A stretch of 64,000 nucleotides of DNA from positions 140,006,989-140,070,988 of the forward strand of contig OY755038.1 of assembly GCA_963576565.1 (NCBI GenBank). The letters run 5' to 3'. The stretch comes from Aspidapion aeneum. Its lineage: Eukaryota > Arthropoda > Insecta > Coleoptera > Brentidae. Below, one piece after another: positions 26,286 through 39,432 of this stretch; the stretch's first letter is position 1, and each line of letters opens with the position of its first letter. Made by a program: the position numbers and the translations under genes. Below the pieces are notes generated by a model that was not told the origin of the DNA, made no database searches, and was given only the letters and a program-made list of their open reading frames with translations.

Positions 26286-26302
26286 TGGTCCTTCGAGCCG
26301 GA
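26286..26302 (+). promoter_or_regulatory. Primer binding site of element A, tRNA-Tyr type
   Basis: TGGTCCTTCGAGCCGGA starts six bases after the 5' LTR. Its complement, TCCGGCTCGAAGGACCA, is the 3' end of animal tRNA-Tyr as I know it, giving a 17-base match. Confidence 0.75.
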
Positions 26303-26610
26303 TATTCAAAAAAAATAACAAAAATCAAAAATTAATTCTTCAAAAACCAAAAATCTAAAAATTTTACGACGCCATTAAGGACAACGGGGGGCAGGCTTTA
26401 TCAGTGACGAAGCGACACGCCTCCTCACACATGTTTAAAATTATCGATTAAAAATCGCGGTCGACAACAACTGTTTCTTGTTAACCTACGGGCGAGTAAA
26501 CGAAGGTCAAAATAAAAAACTTTGTGTACAAAATAAAATAAAATAATAAGAAATTGTGAAAAACGTTTTAGTGTTCAGTGATAATACTTATTACTAATTA
26601 ATCAATTAAA

Positions 26611-28581
26611 ATGACTAAAACCGGCCTGGATAAGGCAGTGCAAAAACGCACAGTTTATGTTACGCGGATTACCGAAACATACACAGCAGCCATAAAGGCT
26701 CAAACCGATTCAAATGTAAAATCTATTTTCAAAACAAGGTATGAGAACTTGGAAGAGTTTTATGATGAGTTTAAGAAACTGCACAATGGCGTCATTAGCC
26801 TAGTGGAGAACGATGACAAATACAAAGTGCAAGATAAGGTGTGAGAAGACACAGACAATTTTTATTTTCAAACTAAAAGTATTTTCAATCAACTTTTTCC
26901 AGAACAAAATATTTTACAAGGCAATTTTGTATCTCTTTAAAATCAAACAAACAGTCATGAATACAAGGATCTATTAAAATTGGATGTCCCATCTTACGAT
27001 GGCACTTTATTAAAGTGGGTCACTTTTTATGATATGTTTTGCTCATTAGTGCACAACACTAATATGCCTCCAGTAAGGAAATTTCGACATTTAATTTCAT
27101 ATTTAAGAGGTGAACCACTCAGTTTAATAAAACATTTGCCTATTAATGATAATAATTACAATATTGCTTTTCAAACACTAGTAGATCGATACCAAAACAA
27201 AAGACTTTTGGCAACAAGCTACTGGAACACCGTAAATAGTAAGGTTCCCTTAAAAAATAATTGCTCTTCCAAGGATCTTAGAACTTTACTCGATAGTTTT
27301 AATGAAAATATCTCTGCTTTAGAGTTATTAGGTTTTCCAACTCAACATTGGGATTTCAAACTTTTCAACATGCTTCTTTCGCGTTTAACTACCTCAATAC
27401 GAACTTCTTTTGAGATAGAATATAGTAAAATGGAGCTTCCTACCTACGAAAACCTTACAGAGTTCCTCAAAAATCATTGTAGGGCCTTAGAATCAGTTCA
27501 AAGCATGCAAAATATTTCTTATTCACCTGAGCGACAATTCAATTCAAATAATAATTACAACAGTTACTCAAAACCATATCAACCACAAGTTTACGTGGCA
27601 AATACAACTCAAAATCCTCAAAACTCAAAAATAACTTCATTTAGCAATAATTCGCAATTCCAACCAAATCAATCTAAATTCTTTAATTCAAATCAACAAC
27701 GAAATCAATCTAGTTTTAGTTTCACTCCAGAAACTCAAAACAACTCAAATTCAAATACAAATCAATTCAACTCAAATTCAAATAGACAACAACAATTAAA
27801 TAATTCGAATTTACAATTTAATTCGAATCTGTTTCAAAATAAATACAAATGTCGTTTATGTACAAATAAACAATTTCACAATCTTTCACAGTGGCAGGTA
27901 TTTTTATCAAAAACTATACAGGAGCGTAATGCCTACGTTAGGCAAAATAATGCGTGTAGCAATTGTTTAAGATCGCATCCCTTAAATTTATGTCAATCTA
28001 CTTTTTCTTGCCGTATCTGTGGCCAGCGTCACCATACGAGTATTTGTAATAACTCGCAAACTACTCAATCGAATTAACAAAACGCGTATTTTACAAATGT
28101 ACAACCAACCCCCAAACTTAAATCAAAATTCAATTCAATCTTCCCAAAACCCCAATCAAACACAAAATGAAACACCCAATGAGGACATTGATTACATTAA
28201 TTGTGGGTGCACCTTACTCACTACTCAAAAACCTCAAAGTACTATTTTACTTTCTACAACAAAAGTAGACATCCTAGATAGTCGTGGATACTATCAAACT
28301 ATACGGGTTGTCCTCGACAATGCGTCAGAGGCCAATTTTATTTCCGAAAATTGTCTTAATCGCCTAGGATTATCTAGGAAAAAATTCATAGTCCCCATAC
28401 GAGGCATCAATCAATCTACTTCAACCACCAATGGCATAACAAATTGCACAATTAAGCCTGTTGGCCAAAATAATCCAACGCTTTCTCTTGATGTCTATGT
28501 CTTGCCAAAGGTAAGTGCAAATTTGCCATCTTTTCAAGTTAATCCTCACAATTGGCATCATATCTCTAATTTAAATTTAGG
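26611..28581 (+). pseudogene. Element A gag and start of protease
   Basis: Starts MTKTGLDKAVQKRT at 26611. In-frame stops lie at 26842-26844 and 26938-26940. Gag then continues (FYDMFCSLVHNT, an Asn/Gln-rich linker, and the Cys/His region YKCRLC...CSNCLRSH...CRICGQRHH) to a stop at 28075-28077. The protease continues in another frame from about 28080 (ILDSRGYYQTIRVVLDNASEANFIS). The usual D-S/T-G triad reads DNA, so the protease site is altered. Sequence stops at HISNLNLG, where element B inserted. Confidence 0.9.
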
Positions 28582-29063
28582 TGTTCGTGCAACTTTAATT
28601 TTAAATTCAAATTTTGCGCCAAATTCCCGTATTCGGAAAACCCACACAATTTCAATTTTGATTGGCACAAGCAAAACGCCAGCGCCATCTACGAAAAATG
28701 AATCTGCGCAAAAAGGCGTAACCAAAAAAGATTCGTCTGTCGTATTCTATCGAGATCACCACGCAGCATGGTGATAAATTCTATTAACCAAAAAATCCAA
28801 TAACATTCTTAGAAAATCAAACTAAACCATTACACAAACAAGTGATTCTAGTGTGGATCGACTGCAACGACTGGGCCAGCGAGAGGAGCTCCTCTGGACG
28901 ACGGAAACAGCTGAAAAGGTGAGTGCCAATCCTCTATATTGTCTTTGTGTGGCTCGGAAAAATTAATATTTTTACATCGTCCTTTTAAGGATTTTTGCAC
29001 CCAGATTTTATAAAACGGCCAGCGCTTACAGTCCCGCAGCTCTACCAACCTCAAAACACCACA
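28582..29063 (+). repeat. 5' LTR of element B
   Basis: 482 bp, equal in length to the 3' LTR, with no difference found by eye. Contains a strong splice-donor-like AAAAGGTGAGTGCC near 28917. Open minus-strand frames here and at 35539-35745 are LTR shadows. Confidence 0.97.
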
Positions 29064-29635
29064 TTTTCTGGTCCCACGACCCAGATAGTTTTTTAAAATT
29101 TGTTTGCTAAAAATATTAGATTTTTTCGCCTCGCCATTTTGGTTCGTTTGTTGCCGTGTCCAGTTTAGAAAGGAGGTTCCGTCCCCCCTTGCGTGGCTTA
29201 ACGGTTGCTCCATCCACATTTCATTGCAGCCGAAATTGGCACTTGGTACGTCGTTTTTTTTTATTCAAAAATCGAAATTTGTTTAAATAATAGTTATTTG
29301 TTTAAATAATATGTTATAGTTATTCAAAACAACAAAAGTGCTTGTGAGTTAAATGCTTTATTCTTATTTAACAGGTAAACAAACACATCTAGTAGAATTA
29401 GTATTTACTTGTAAATAATAAGAGAAGCGGTAGTAGGTACAAGTTGTTTTGTGTGCATTTATTTTGGGAGAAAAATCGCGACCTAGGATAACAGCTGTTG
29501 ATAAGTTTTGCGTTTATTCGAGAAATCGATAATAAAATATATGCTTGTTGAACTCTTTTGGACTGATTAAAGTCAATAGGGGTCAAGTGTTAGTTTTATT
29601 CCTTTTAAATATTTTTTATTTTTTTAATTAACAAT
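29064..29635 (+). other. Untranslated leader of element B
   Basis: The sequence between primer site and gag ATG has no supported gene. TTATTTAACAG at 29363-29373 could act as a splice acceptor for the donor in the LTR. Confidence 0.4.
29069..29084 (+). promoter_or_regulatory. Primer binding site of element B, tRNA unassigned
   Basis: TGGTCCCACGACCCAG begins five bases after the 5' LTR, the expected place and form (starts TGG). I could not match it to a tRNA 3' end from memory. It differs from the tRNA-Tyr site of element A. Confidence 0.6.
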
Positions 29636-32600
29636 ATGTCGTTAAAAAAGCTTGAGAATCAACGCAAAGTTTCAATATCTCGTATTACGGAAACGTATAA
29701 CTTGGGAACAAAAGCTAAATCAGATAGTTCTTCCTTGCCAATTTTTAAGGCGTTTTACGAATCGTTAGATGATCACTATGAACAATTTAAAAACATTCAT
29801 AATGACATCATAGGTCTCTTGAAAGACGACGACGATGATGAATTCGAAGTACAGGACAAAATTAGGAAAGATACGGATCTATTCTACCACCAAGCTAAAG
29901 TTATTTTTTCGAGTTTATGTTCCGATTCAGTTCATTCAAATTTTACCTCCGCAACTTCACACTATTCACGTAGCGATGATCTGGGCCCTTTAAAGGTACC
30001 TTGCTTTAATGGAAACGTAAAAAAGTGGCCAACCTTTTACGATGTTTATTCTTGTTTGGTTCACGAAAACTCTAATTATTCCGATATAAGGAAATTTCAA
30101 CATTTGCTAACCTTCCTTGAGGGCGAACCACTTAATATTTTAAGTTCTATAAAATTAACGGCAAGTAATTACGCAATCGCCTGGAAGGCAGATCGCTATC
30201 AAAATAAAAGACTTTTAGCCAGTACCTACTGGAACTCAATCTACTATGCAAATTCTTTAAAGGGAAACCAGTCAGCAAAGGATCTTAGAGTCTTGGTAGA
30301 TACCTTTTCCGAGAATATTGCGGCGCTCGAAAATCTTGAATTTCCAGTAACGTCGTGGTGTTTTTGTTTATTTTCAATTTTATTATCAAAAATCGATCAA
30401 ACCACAAGAACCGCTTTCGAATTAAAGTATAGTACTACCGAGATTCCAACATATCAAAATCTAATTCAGTTTCTTATTAACCAATGCCGTGCTCTTGAAA
30501 CAGTACAGCTATCTCCCCAAAATACGCAAATGCAACCTTCGACTTCAAAACAGCAAAAACCAAATTATTCGAATTCTAGTAACCAAAAATATAATTCTTA
30601 TTCAAATAATCAGTACAAATCAAGCCCTCCATCAAATTTTTTAGCGCATACGCACTCACAAGTAGCAAATAAACAATCCAATATTCAATTTCGACAAAAC
30701 CAACAACCCTATAAGTGCAAATTATGCAATAATTCTTTTCATCCACTCTCGCAGTGTGGTGTTTTTATTTCCAAATCTCCTTCAGATCGTTTTACTTATG
30801 TAAAACAACAATCGTTATGTATCAACTGTTTACGTTCAAATCATCAAGTAATTGACTGCAGTAGTACCTACAACTGCAGGGTATGTCGACATAGGCACCA
30901 TAGTCTTATTCATCTATCGCAAATGACAGATTCAATCCGTCAGAATTCAAGTCAATCCTTTGTTAATTCAAGCCAAAATTCAAATCAAAATTCGAACTTA
31001 AATCAAAGTTTTAATTCAAATCAAGTGGCCGTGCCTAGCACAGGCACAAACTTATCGTATCAGAATTCAAATTCAAGTCTTAGCCAACAGAACCCTAGTT
31101 TTGTTCAACCCAGTTCAAATTCAATTCAAATCAATTCGAATCCAAATACATCTACAAATCAATACTCTTCGTTATCCACCTTGACGCCCCGGACGACAGT
31201 GCTTCTAGCGACTATAAAATTAGAGGTACTGGATAGTCGGAGTAACTACCAACCTGTCCGAGCACTTCTGGACAGCGGTAGCCAAGCTAACCTGATAAGC
31301 GAAGCTTGTCTTAACAGGTTAGGCTTGCCAAGAAACAAAATTTCGATCCCTGTTCTGGGACTAAATCAATCTTCATCGGCCACTAACGGCATTTCTACTT
31401 GCACTATTCGAGCGCTAGGCCAACAAGAGCCTACCTTTTCTATTCAAGTCTTCGTTTTACCGAAACTCTGTTCGAATATACCCTCAGTACAGGTAGATTC
31501 ATCCAATTGGAGTCATATTTCAAATCTAAAGCTTGCAGATAATCAATTTTACAACCCTGGTCCAATTGACTTACTCTTGGGTGCACAACTTTACACAGAA
31601 ATCGTCCAATCAGGTAGAATTCCAGGACCTCACGGCCTACCCTCCGCTTTTGAAACAGTTTTTGGGTGGGTCTTGATGGGCCAAACTCAAAACATAAATA
31701 TTTCACCTCAAGTCAATTCTTACTTTACTTCCTGTGAGCAGTCTCTTGACTTTAATATTCGCAGATTTTGGGAACTAGAATCAATTAAGTCAAAAACGTT
31801 TCTCTCACCCGAAGAAAAAAGATGTGAAGAGATTTTCCAAAAAACTACCACTAGAGATATTTCGGGCCGATTTACTGTAAATTTGCCTTTTCGTCACATT
31901 GACCCTCCTGACCTAGGAGACACATATTCAGTGGCCTATCGTCAATTTTTGTCTCTTGAATCTCGCTTAATAAAAAATTCAAATTTCTATAGTATGTACT
32001 CGGATTTTATGAGAGAATATATCAAAAACGGGCACATGTCTTTAATTACAAAATCCGAACCTAGACCTCAGTTATGTTCTTATTTACCACATCACGGAGT
32101 CCTTCGTCTTGACAAATCAACGACTAAACTCCGGTTGGTTTTTAACCCCTCGATTAAGGGTTCGAAAGGCCTAAGCATGAACGAAACTCTTTTAATAGGA
32201 CCAAAATTACAAGCCGATATTTCCGAAATTCTATTAAAATTCAGATTTTATTCTATCGTATTTTTGACTGATATAAAACAGCACTTTTTACAAATTCAAA
32301 TTAATCCAATTCATCGGGACTACCAAAGGCTACTTTGGCGATTTGATCCCAATGAACCCCTGCAGGAATACAGGCTTAATACAGTGACGTTTGGTGTTAG
32401 TTCAAGTCCCTATTTAGCTATTAGAACTCTTAGAGAACTAGCCATCCTGGAGGCTAAGAATTATCCTGAAGCATCCCAGGTCCTTTTGAATAACATTTTC
32501 ATGGACGATATTTGCTGTGGAGCTAACTCTCTAGAAGGTGCTTTATCACTTCAAAAGGATCTCATAGCGTTGCTTAAATTGGGAAAATTTGAATTAAGAA

Positions 32601-35056
32601 AATGGGCATCAAATAATCCGAAACTTCTTTCACATTTGTCGCCCGCTGATTGTCAGATCCCTGTTACCTTTGAAGACGATTCTTCAACATCGATTAAGGT
32701 GTTGGGCCTTCAGTGGCACCCTTCTACAGATACTTTTACCTATTCTTGTACCCCTTGTGAAAAACCTTGCACCAAAAGGAATATTTTATCGGCTATCGCT
32801 AAAATTTGGGATCCTATAGGTTTCTTATCGCCTGTTTCATTTTTAGCCAAAGTGATTATGCAAAAACTTTGGTTATGCAAAACTGATTGGGATGAAATAC
32901 CCCCCGATCCAATCAAAACTCTTTGGAATCAATTCAATAATCAATTAACCACTCTTTCGAATCTTTGTATACCTAGACATATTTTTTCGAATAATATTCA
33001 ACGATGTCAATTGCTAGGTTTCTGCGATGCATCCGAGCTAGGATACGCTTCTTGCGTATACGTTCGCGTCGAATTACCAAATAAAATTATCAAAACTGCT
33101 CTAGTCATGGGCAAGTCAAGGGTTGCTCCCTTACACCCTATTTCAATCCCACGTTTGGAACTACTTGGAGCTACTCTATTAGCTGATTTACTCGAACTAG
33201 TTATTCGCACCTATTCATCATTACTCGTAATTGATGAAATTCTTGCGTTCTCGGACTCACAGGTCACGCTTCATTGGGTCACATCTTCACCTCACAAGTG
33301 GAAGACCTTTGTGGCAAACCGCGTAAGTCGTATTCAAGAAACAATCCCCGAAGTCCCATGGTATCACATTACTTCACTCGAGAACCCTGCCGACTGCGCT
33401 AGCAGAGGGTTGTCGCCCAATAACTTAATAAATCACCCTCTTTGGTTTCACGGCCCTCCATGGATTACCTTGCCCACTACGGAGTGGCAAATTCAAAGGT
33501 TTATAAATGAACGTTCTTTGGGAGTTCCAGACGAGGTTCTCAAAGAAGAAAAACCGGAAAATTCAGTGGTGCTGACGGCAGAAATTCAAAATCAAAACTT
33601 TTTTGATAGATTAATCGATAAAATATCCAATTTAAATACCATTCAAAAAATCATTTGTCATTTTCTAAGACTTATTCACAATCGAAAACCCTCAGTTGAC
33701 CCTTTATCCGGCGTTTTTTCCGCTTTTGAACTACACAAGGCTCTACTTGTTTTAGTTAAAAGGGTCCAAGAAGAGTGTTTTTCGGATATCATTCAAAAAA
33801 TTCAAAATACTCAGCTATTACCTAAGCCGTTTCGCAAACTCGCGCCCTTTTTGGCCGAATTGGGTTTCCTTAGAGTGGGCGGACGCTTACGGCATTCTCA
33901 ACTCTCCTTTGAGGCAAAACATCCATTATTATTGCCGAAATCTCATAGATTAACCCAATTGATCATTATTCAAACTCATAACGAAAATTTACATCCCGGA
34001 ATAAACACAGTCCAATACTTAATTCGCCAAAAGTTTTGGATTATGTCATCACGTCGAGCTATTCAGAGGGTTTTATTGCAATGTATTCCCTGCTTTCGCT
34101 TAAAACCAAAACCGTATACTCCGTACATGTCGGATTTACCTTCTTTTAGAACGTCACAATTAAAATGTTTTTCACACGTTTGCTTAGACTATGCAGGCCC
34201 AATCAAAACCTTTTTAGGTCAGAGACGTCGTGGAGCCCAAGTTGGTAAATCATATATCGCAGTCTTTGTCGATACTTCTGTCAAGGCAATCCATATCGAG
34301 CTTGTTTCGGATTTAACCACAGAGGCGTGCATCGCTGCTTTACGACGCTTTGTCGCTAGACGTGGCACTTGTGTCCAAATCACAAGTGATAGAGGCTCAA
34401 ACTTTGTTGGGGCTATTAAGGAGCTCCATAATCTTTCGAAATTAGCTTCTGAGAGCTTAAAAATCAAATGGTGTCTTAATAGTCCGGGAGCCCCCCACCT
34501 AAATGGTCTAGCAGAAGCAGGAGTCAAATCTATAAAAACACATTTGTATCGGGTCATCGGTGACCAGATACTAACCTTCGAAGAGCTCTATACTCTCCTC
34601 GCCCAAATAGAGGCATTACTCAATTCTCGACCCCTTTGTGAGCAAAGCTCTGACCCAAACGATCTTACGTCTTTGACTCCGGGTCATTTCCTCACAATGG
34701 AACCCCTTAATTCGTGTCCTGATCCTGACCTTTCTACCCTTAAAGTTAATACCCTTAAGCGTTGGCAACTTATCTAACGAATTCATGCCGATTTCTGGAA
34801 GCGTTGGAAACTCGAGTACTTAAATACTTTACAACAGCGTTCTAAGTGGTCGGACCCTTCGGTTGAAATCAAGCTAGATACGCTTGTATTAATTAAGGAT
34901 GAAACTAGGCCGCCATTACACTGGTTGCTGGGTAGAATAGTATCTGTACATCCTGGTCGGGATAATCACATTCGAGTTGCTACTGTTAAAACACAACACG
35001 GACTTTTCACTCGTCCCGTCGTCAAGTTGTGCCCACTACCTTTAGATGCGCACTAA
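29636..35056 (+). pseudogene. Element B gag-pol, one frame, single nonsense codon
   Basis: One frame of 1713 codons from MSLKKLENQRKV, then TAA at 34775-34777, then open again to a natural stop at 35054-35056. Approximate residues: gag 1-480 with Cys/His motifs (YKCKLCNNSFHPLSQC, CINCLRSNH, CRVCRHRHH) at 360-430; protease LDSGSQANLIS at 544; RT from 830, with LTDIKQHFLQI (H where M is usual) and FMDD at 955; RNase H CDASELGYA at 1128 and SDSQVTLHW; integrase H2C2 at 1460-1500, DYAGP at 1516, SDRGSNF at 1582, catalytic E in NGLAEAGVKS near 1626. The stop falls just before the DUF5641-like C-terminus (ending RPVVKLCPLPLDAH) and fits one C-to-T change of a Gln codon. All catalytic domains lie upstream of the stop. 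Confidence 0.95.
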
Positions 35057-35272
35057 ACTCCCAAGCAACTTCTTTTGTTTCGTGTGTCGTTATCTAGAAT
35101 ATATATATATACTTTTTTTTTTTCATTTTTTTTCTTTTTGATCTATAAACCTAAAACGGATTTTAATAAACTACCCTTTAAGGTTTTGAATTAACTTATA
35201 TTTTTTTTTTATATAGCCATTTGTTTATTCAATTAATCTCAATGTAAAACTTCGTTTTAAGTGGGCGGAAAA

Positions 35273-35754
35273 TGTTCGTGCAACTTTAATTTTAAATTCA
35301 AATTTTGCGCCAAATTCCCGTATTCGGAAAACCCACACAATTTCAATTTTGATTGGCACAAGCAAAACGCCAGCGCCATCTACGAAAAATGAATCTGCGC
35401 AAAAAGGCGTAACCAAAAAAGATTCGTCTGTCGTATTCTATCGAGATCACCACGCAGCATGGTGATAAATTCTATTAACCAAAAAATCCAATAACATTCT
35501 TAGAAAATCAAACTAAACCATTACACAAACAAGTGATTCTAGTGTGGATCGACTGCAACGACTGGGCCAGCGAGAGGAGCTCCTCTGGACGACGGAAACA
35601 GCTGAAAAGGTGAGTGCCAATCCTCTATATTGTCTTTGTGTGGCTCGGAAAAATTAATATTTTTACATCGTCCTTTTAAGGATTTTTGCACCCAGATTTT
35701 ATAAAACGGCCAGCGCTTACAGTCCCGCAGCTCTACCAACCTCAAAACACCACA
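35273..35754 (+). repeat. 3' LTR of element B
   Basis: 482 bp, preceded by the purine tract AAGTGGGCGGAAAA, followed by the TTAGG target duplication and then by the continuation of element A. Confidence 0.97.
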
Positions 35755-38700
35755 TTAGGAGATAATACTTTCAATATTCCCGCACCTGTAGACATGCTTT
35801 TAGGAGCACATGTTTATTCTCAAATAATTCAACCTAACATTATTCCTGGAGAACCGGGGCAGCCAATAGCACTTGAAACCTTGTTCGGCTGGGTGCTCCT
35901 GGGAAATACGGAAATATCAAATCAACCTACATACAATTCAACTTCATATTCATGTCACTTTACTTCTTTACAAAATAATTCACTAGATCAAACGATGATC
36001 AAGTTTTGGGAAGTTGAGTCTCTCCCAACAAAGAAGTTCCTCTCTCCTGACGAGGAAAAATGTGAATCATTTTATCAAAAAACTGTCACGAGAGATAGTT
36101 CGGGACGTTTTCAAGTTTCATTGCCATTTCGTCACTCTAGACCTATTTTAGGAGATACCTACTCACATGCTTACAAATGTTTTTTATCTCTTGAGTCTAG
36201 ACTGATAAAAAATCCCGAACTATATTCACAGTATTCCGAATTTATGAATAACTACTTAAAAAACGATCATATGAGTTTAATTCTAGAATCAGAATCAAAA
36301 AATCAATTCATAAATTATTTACCCCACCACTGCGTTGTACGCCCCGATAAATCAAGTTCACGCGTTCGAGTAGTTTTTAATGGCTCGGCAACAGCGGGTT
36401 CAAAAGGTATATCCCTTAATTCTACCCTTCTCCCAGGGCCCAAATTACATTAATTCAGATATCATGAAATAGTCATGCTCTCGGATATTACGCAAATGTT
36501 TTTACAAATAAAATTAGCTCCGGAAGATCGTGATTATCAACGTCTTCTGTGGCGTTTCACTTCAAGCGATCCTATTCAAGAATACAGACTTAATACTGTC
36601 ACGTTTGGTATCACATCTAGTCCTTTTTTGGCCATCAGAACTATTCAAGAGTTAGCCAAAATCCAAGAAAAAAACTACCCAGAAGCTTCTAGAGTGCTCC
36701 TAGAAGACATTTTTGTCGATGATATCTGCGCAGGCGCAAACTCTATAGAGTCGGCTCTAGCTCTACAGCGAGATTTAATCGCTCTTCTAAAATCAGGCTG
36801 TTTTGAGCTTAAAAAATGGGCTAGTAATCACCCAAAAATACTATCCTCTCTATCACCAGACGAATGCCAAATTCCCTTTTCTTTTGACAAGGAAAATCCT
36901 ATATCCATAAAGGTTCTTGGACTCCAGTGGGACCCAAAATCAGACAATATGTTTTTCTCTTGTCAGCCGTCGGAAAAACGATGCACAAAAAGAAATATTC
37001 TAAGTGCTATTGCTTCTATTTTTGATCCTTTAGGGATGCTTTCTCCTATTTCATTTTTTGCAAAATGTCTTATGCAAAAATTATGGATTTCCAAGATAGG
37101 ATGGGACGATCCCAGACGATCCCATGGACAAATCTATTCTTCAGCATTGGACACAATTTCAAAATGAACATAAGTGCTTATCAGATATTAAATTTCCTAG
37201 GCACATTTTTTCTAAAGATATAATATCTTGTCAACTGCATGCTTTTTCGGACGCATCAGAATTAGGCTACGCAGCTTGCGTTTATTTACGTATCGAGCTG
37301 TCAGATCAAAGCATGAAAACTTCCTTAATTATGGGCAAATCAAGGGTCAGTCCCTTAAAAACTATTAGTCTCCCGAGACCAGAACTTTTAGGTACTGTTC
37401 TTCTTACTGAACTTCTTAGTTTTGTTATAAAAACTTATTCCCCTTTAATTTCAATAGATAAAACTTACGCTTATACAGATTCTCAAGTCGTCCTCTTTTG
37501 GCTTTGTAGCTCACCTCATAGATGGCGCTCTTTTGTTGCTAACAGAGTTAGCCAAGTACAAGAAAAACTCTCTAATGTAAACTGGTATCATGTAAAATCA
37601 CAAGAAAACCCTGCGGATGTCGCCAGTCGTGGCACAACTCCTTCTAATTTTATAAACCACCCCTTGTGGTTTACAGGGCCTTCCTGGCTTAGTCAACCAT
37701 GTACTACATGGGACTTAAAAAATCCCGCACTACTCCAAAACTCAGAAACCGATTTTCAGCAAATTTTAAATGAAGAAAAGCCTGAAAAAATAACACTTAC
37801 TACAAACATCGATTATCATATTCTAGACTTCCTTGTACATAAATATTCATTCCTTTTTCACATTCAAAAATTAATTTGTCAGATTCGACGAATATTTTAT
37901 AATTTTAAAAACAAAAAGGAACCACTTACAGGTCCTATTTCTATTTTTGAAATTCAGTATGCTTTAACACTCTTGGTTCGAAGAAGCCAAGAATTACATT
38001 TCTCTGACCTCCTAAAACAACTAAAAAACAACGAACTTTTACCCAAAGCTTTTCGAAAAATTGCACCCTTTTTGGACACTACCAGACTGATAAGGGTAGG
38101 TGGTCGTCTTAGGCATACGAATTCTATACCTTTTGATGCAAAACATCCTCTATTGCTTCCCAGATCAGGCAGGTTGTCTGACCTCATCATTGAACATATT
38201 CATAAGGAAAATAGCCATCCAGGGCTAAATACAGTACAGTACTTACTAAGACAACAATTCTGGATCTTAGCATCCCGCAGAGCTATTCAGTCAGTTTTAT
38301 CTCGATGCATAAGATGTTATCGCCTTAGACCAAAGGCTTACATCCCTTATCAAGGTGACTTACCTTATTTTAGAATTTCACAACTAAAGTGCTTTTCTCA
38401 TGCAACTTTGGACTATGCTGGTCCTATAAAAATTTCACCAGGTCGTTGGTACCGGGGTACCAAAGAATTAAAAGCCTATATCTGCATTTTCGTGTGCGCA
38501 AGTACTCGCGCTATCCACACAGAAGTTGCGTCAGACCTTACTTCTGAATGCTTTATAGCCGCATTCAGAAGGTTTGTAGCTAGAAGGGGTCGTTGTAATT
38601 TTTTATACAGCGACAGAGGCTCCAATTTTCAAGGAGCAAACTCTGAGCTTAAAAAGCTCTTCGAAGCTTCCTCTAAACATCTTCAGATCAAATGGCATTT

Positions 38701-39199
38701 TTTTCCTAGTGCTAGTCCTCATTTCAATGGCTTATCAGAGGCTGGTGTTAAATCAGTAAAAACACATCTTTACCGAGTGATCGGAAATCAGAAGCTTACA
38801 TACGAAGAACTAAATACTTTGCTTGTGCAGATCGAGGCATTGCTAAATAGTCGCCCAATTGTCCACTCACTCCCGGACTTATCACAATTAAAACTAAACA
38901 CTCTTTCTCGGTGGCAACTTGTTCAGCGATTGAACACTGATTTTTGGTCCCGATGGAAAGACGAGTACCTACATACTCTACAGCAGAGGTCCAAGTGGAC
39001 AGAAAAACCTACTAAAGTCGAGTTAAATACTTTAGTAGTCATAAAAAATGAAAACAAACCACCCTTGCAGTGGTCTTTAGGCAGGATTGTAGATTTGCAT
39101 CCTGGTTCAGATGGACATGTTAGAGTTGTCACGATTAGGACTCAACAAGGGCTATTTAAACGTCCAATTGTTAAATTGTGCCCTTTGCCTTTTAACTGA
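35755..39199 (+). pseudogene. Element A pol (PR end, RT, RNase H, IN)
   Basis: Resumes GDNTFNIPAPVDMLLGA right after the B insertion. RT: an in-frame loss of about 8-9 codons with a TAA at 36451-36453 (after LLPGPKLH), then MLSDITQMFLQIKL and an intact FVDD box near 36715. A 10-bp tandem duplication (GACGATCCCA twice, 37105-37124) shifts the frame before RNase H. RNase H (FSDASELGYAACVYL, TDSQVVLFWL) and integrase (H2C2 region, LDYAGPI, SDRGSNF, NGLSEAGVKSVKTHLYRV) then read openly to 39199. In integrase the motif DPNDLT.LTPGHFLTME seen in element B is missing: SRPIVHS joins directly to LPDLSQLKLN. Non-functional. Confidence 0.92.
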
Positions 39200-39432
39200 A
39201 CACTCAAGCAATGTTCATTCTATGTCAGTGTCGTCATAGAATTATTCTTTTTTTTTTTAATTTTATTCCTTTTCGGGAAATATTTTTTTTTGTTTTATCG
39301 CGGCAAAAAAAGAATAACATTTGTCGCAATTTGTAAAATTTTTTTTTTTGGAAATAATAATTGTTATTCCCTAGTTATAATACATATTATTTTTCCTGGT
39401 TCTAAAATAGTATTTTAGGGCGGCCGGGAAAA

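Larger units (their letters stand above)
28582..35754 (+). mobile_element. BEL/Pao element B, nested in A, 7.2 kb, very young
   Basis: 482-bp LTRs at 28582-29063 and 35273-35754, both TGTTCGTGCAAC...AACACCACA, look identical throughout. The 5-bp target duplication TTAGG lies at 28577-28581 and 35755-35759. A single gag-pol frame fills the interior, with one internal stop. There is no env-like frame. This is the youngest-looking element in the window and is inserted in A's protease coding region. Confidence 0.97.

Noticed and set aside
28577..35759. TTAGG target duplication of element B as a telomeric-repeat insertion
   Set aside because: The target is coding sequence of element A (before B inserted, the site read ...TTTAGGAGATAA), not a telomere array; the match to TTAGG is chance.
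29064..39432. An env gene in BEL element A or B (which would suggest an errantivirus-like form)
   Set aside because: No frame of suitable size lies between the integrase C-terminus and the 3' LTR in either element.
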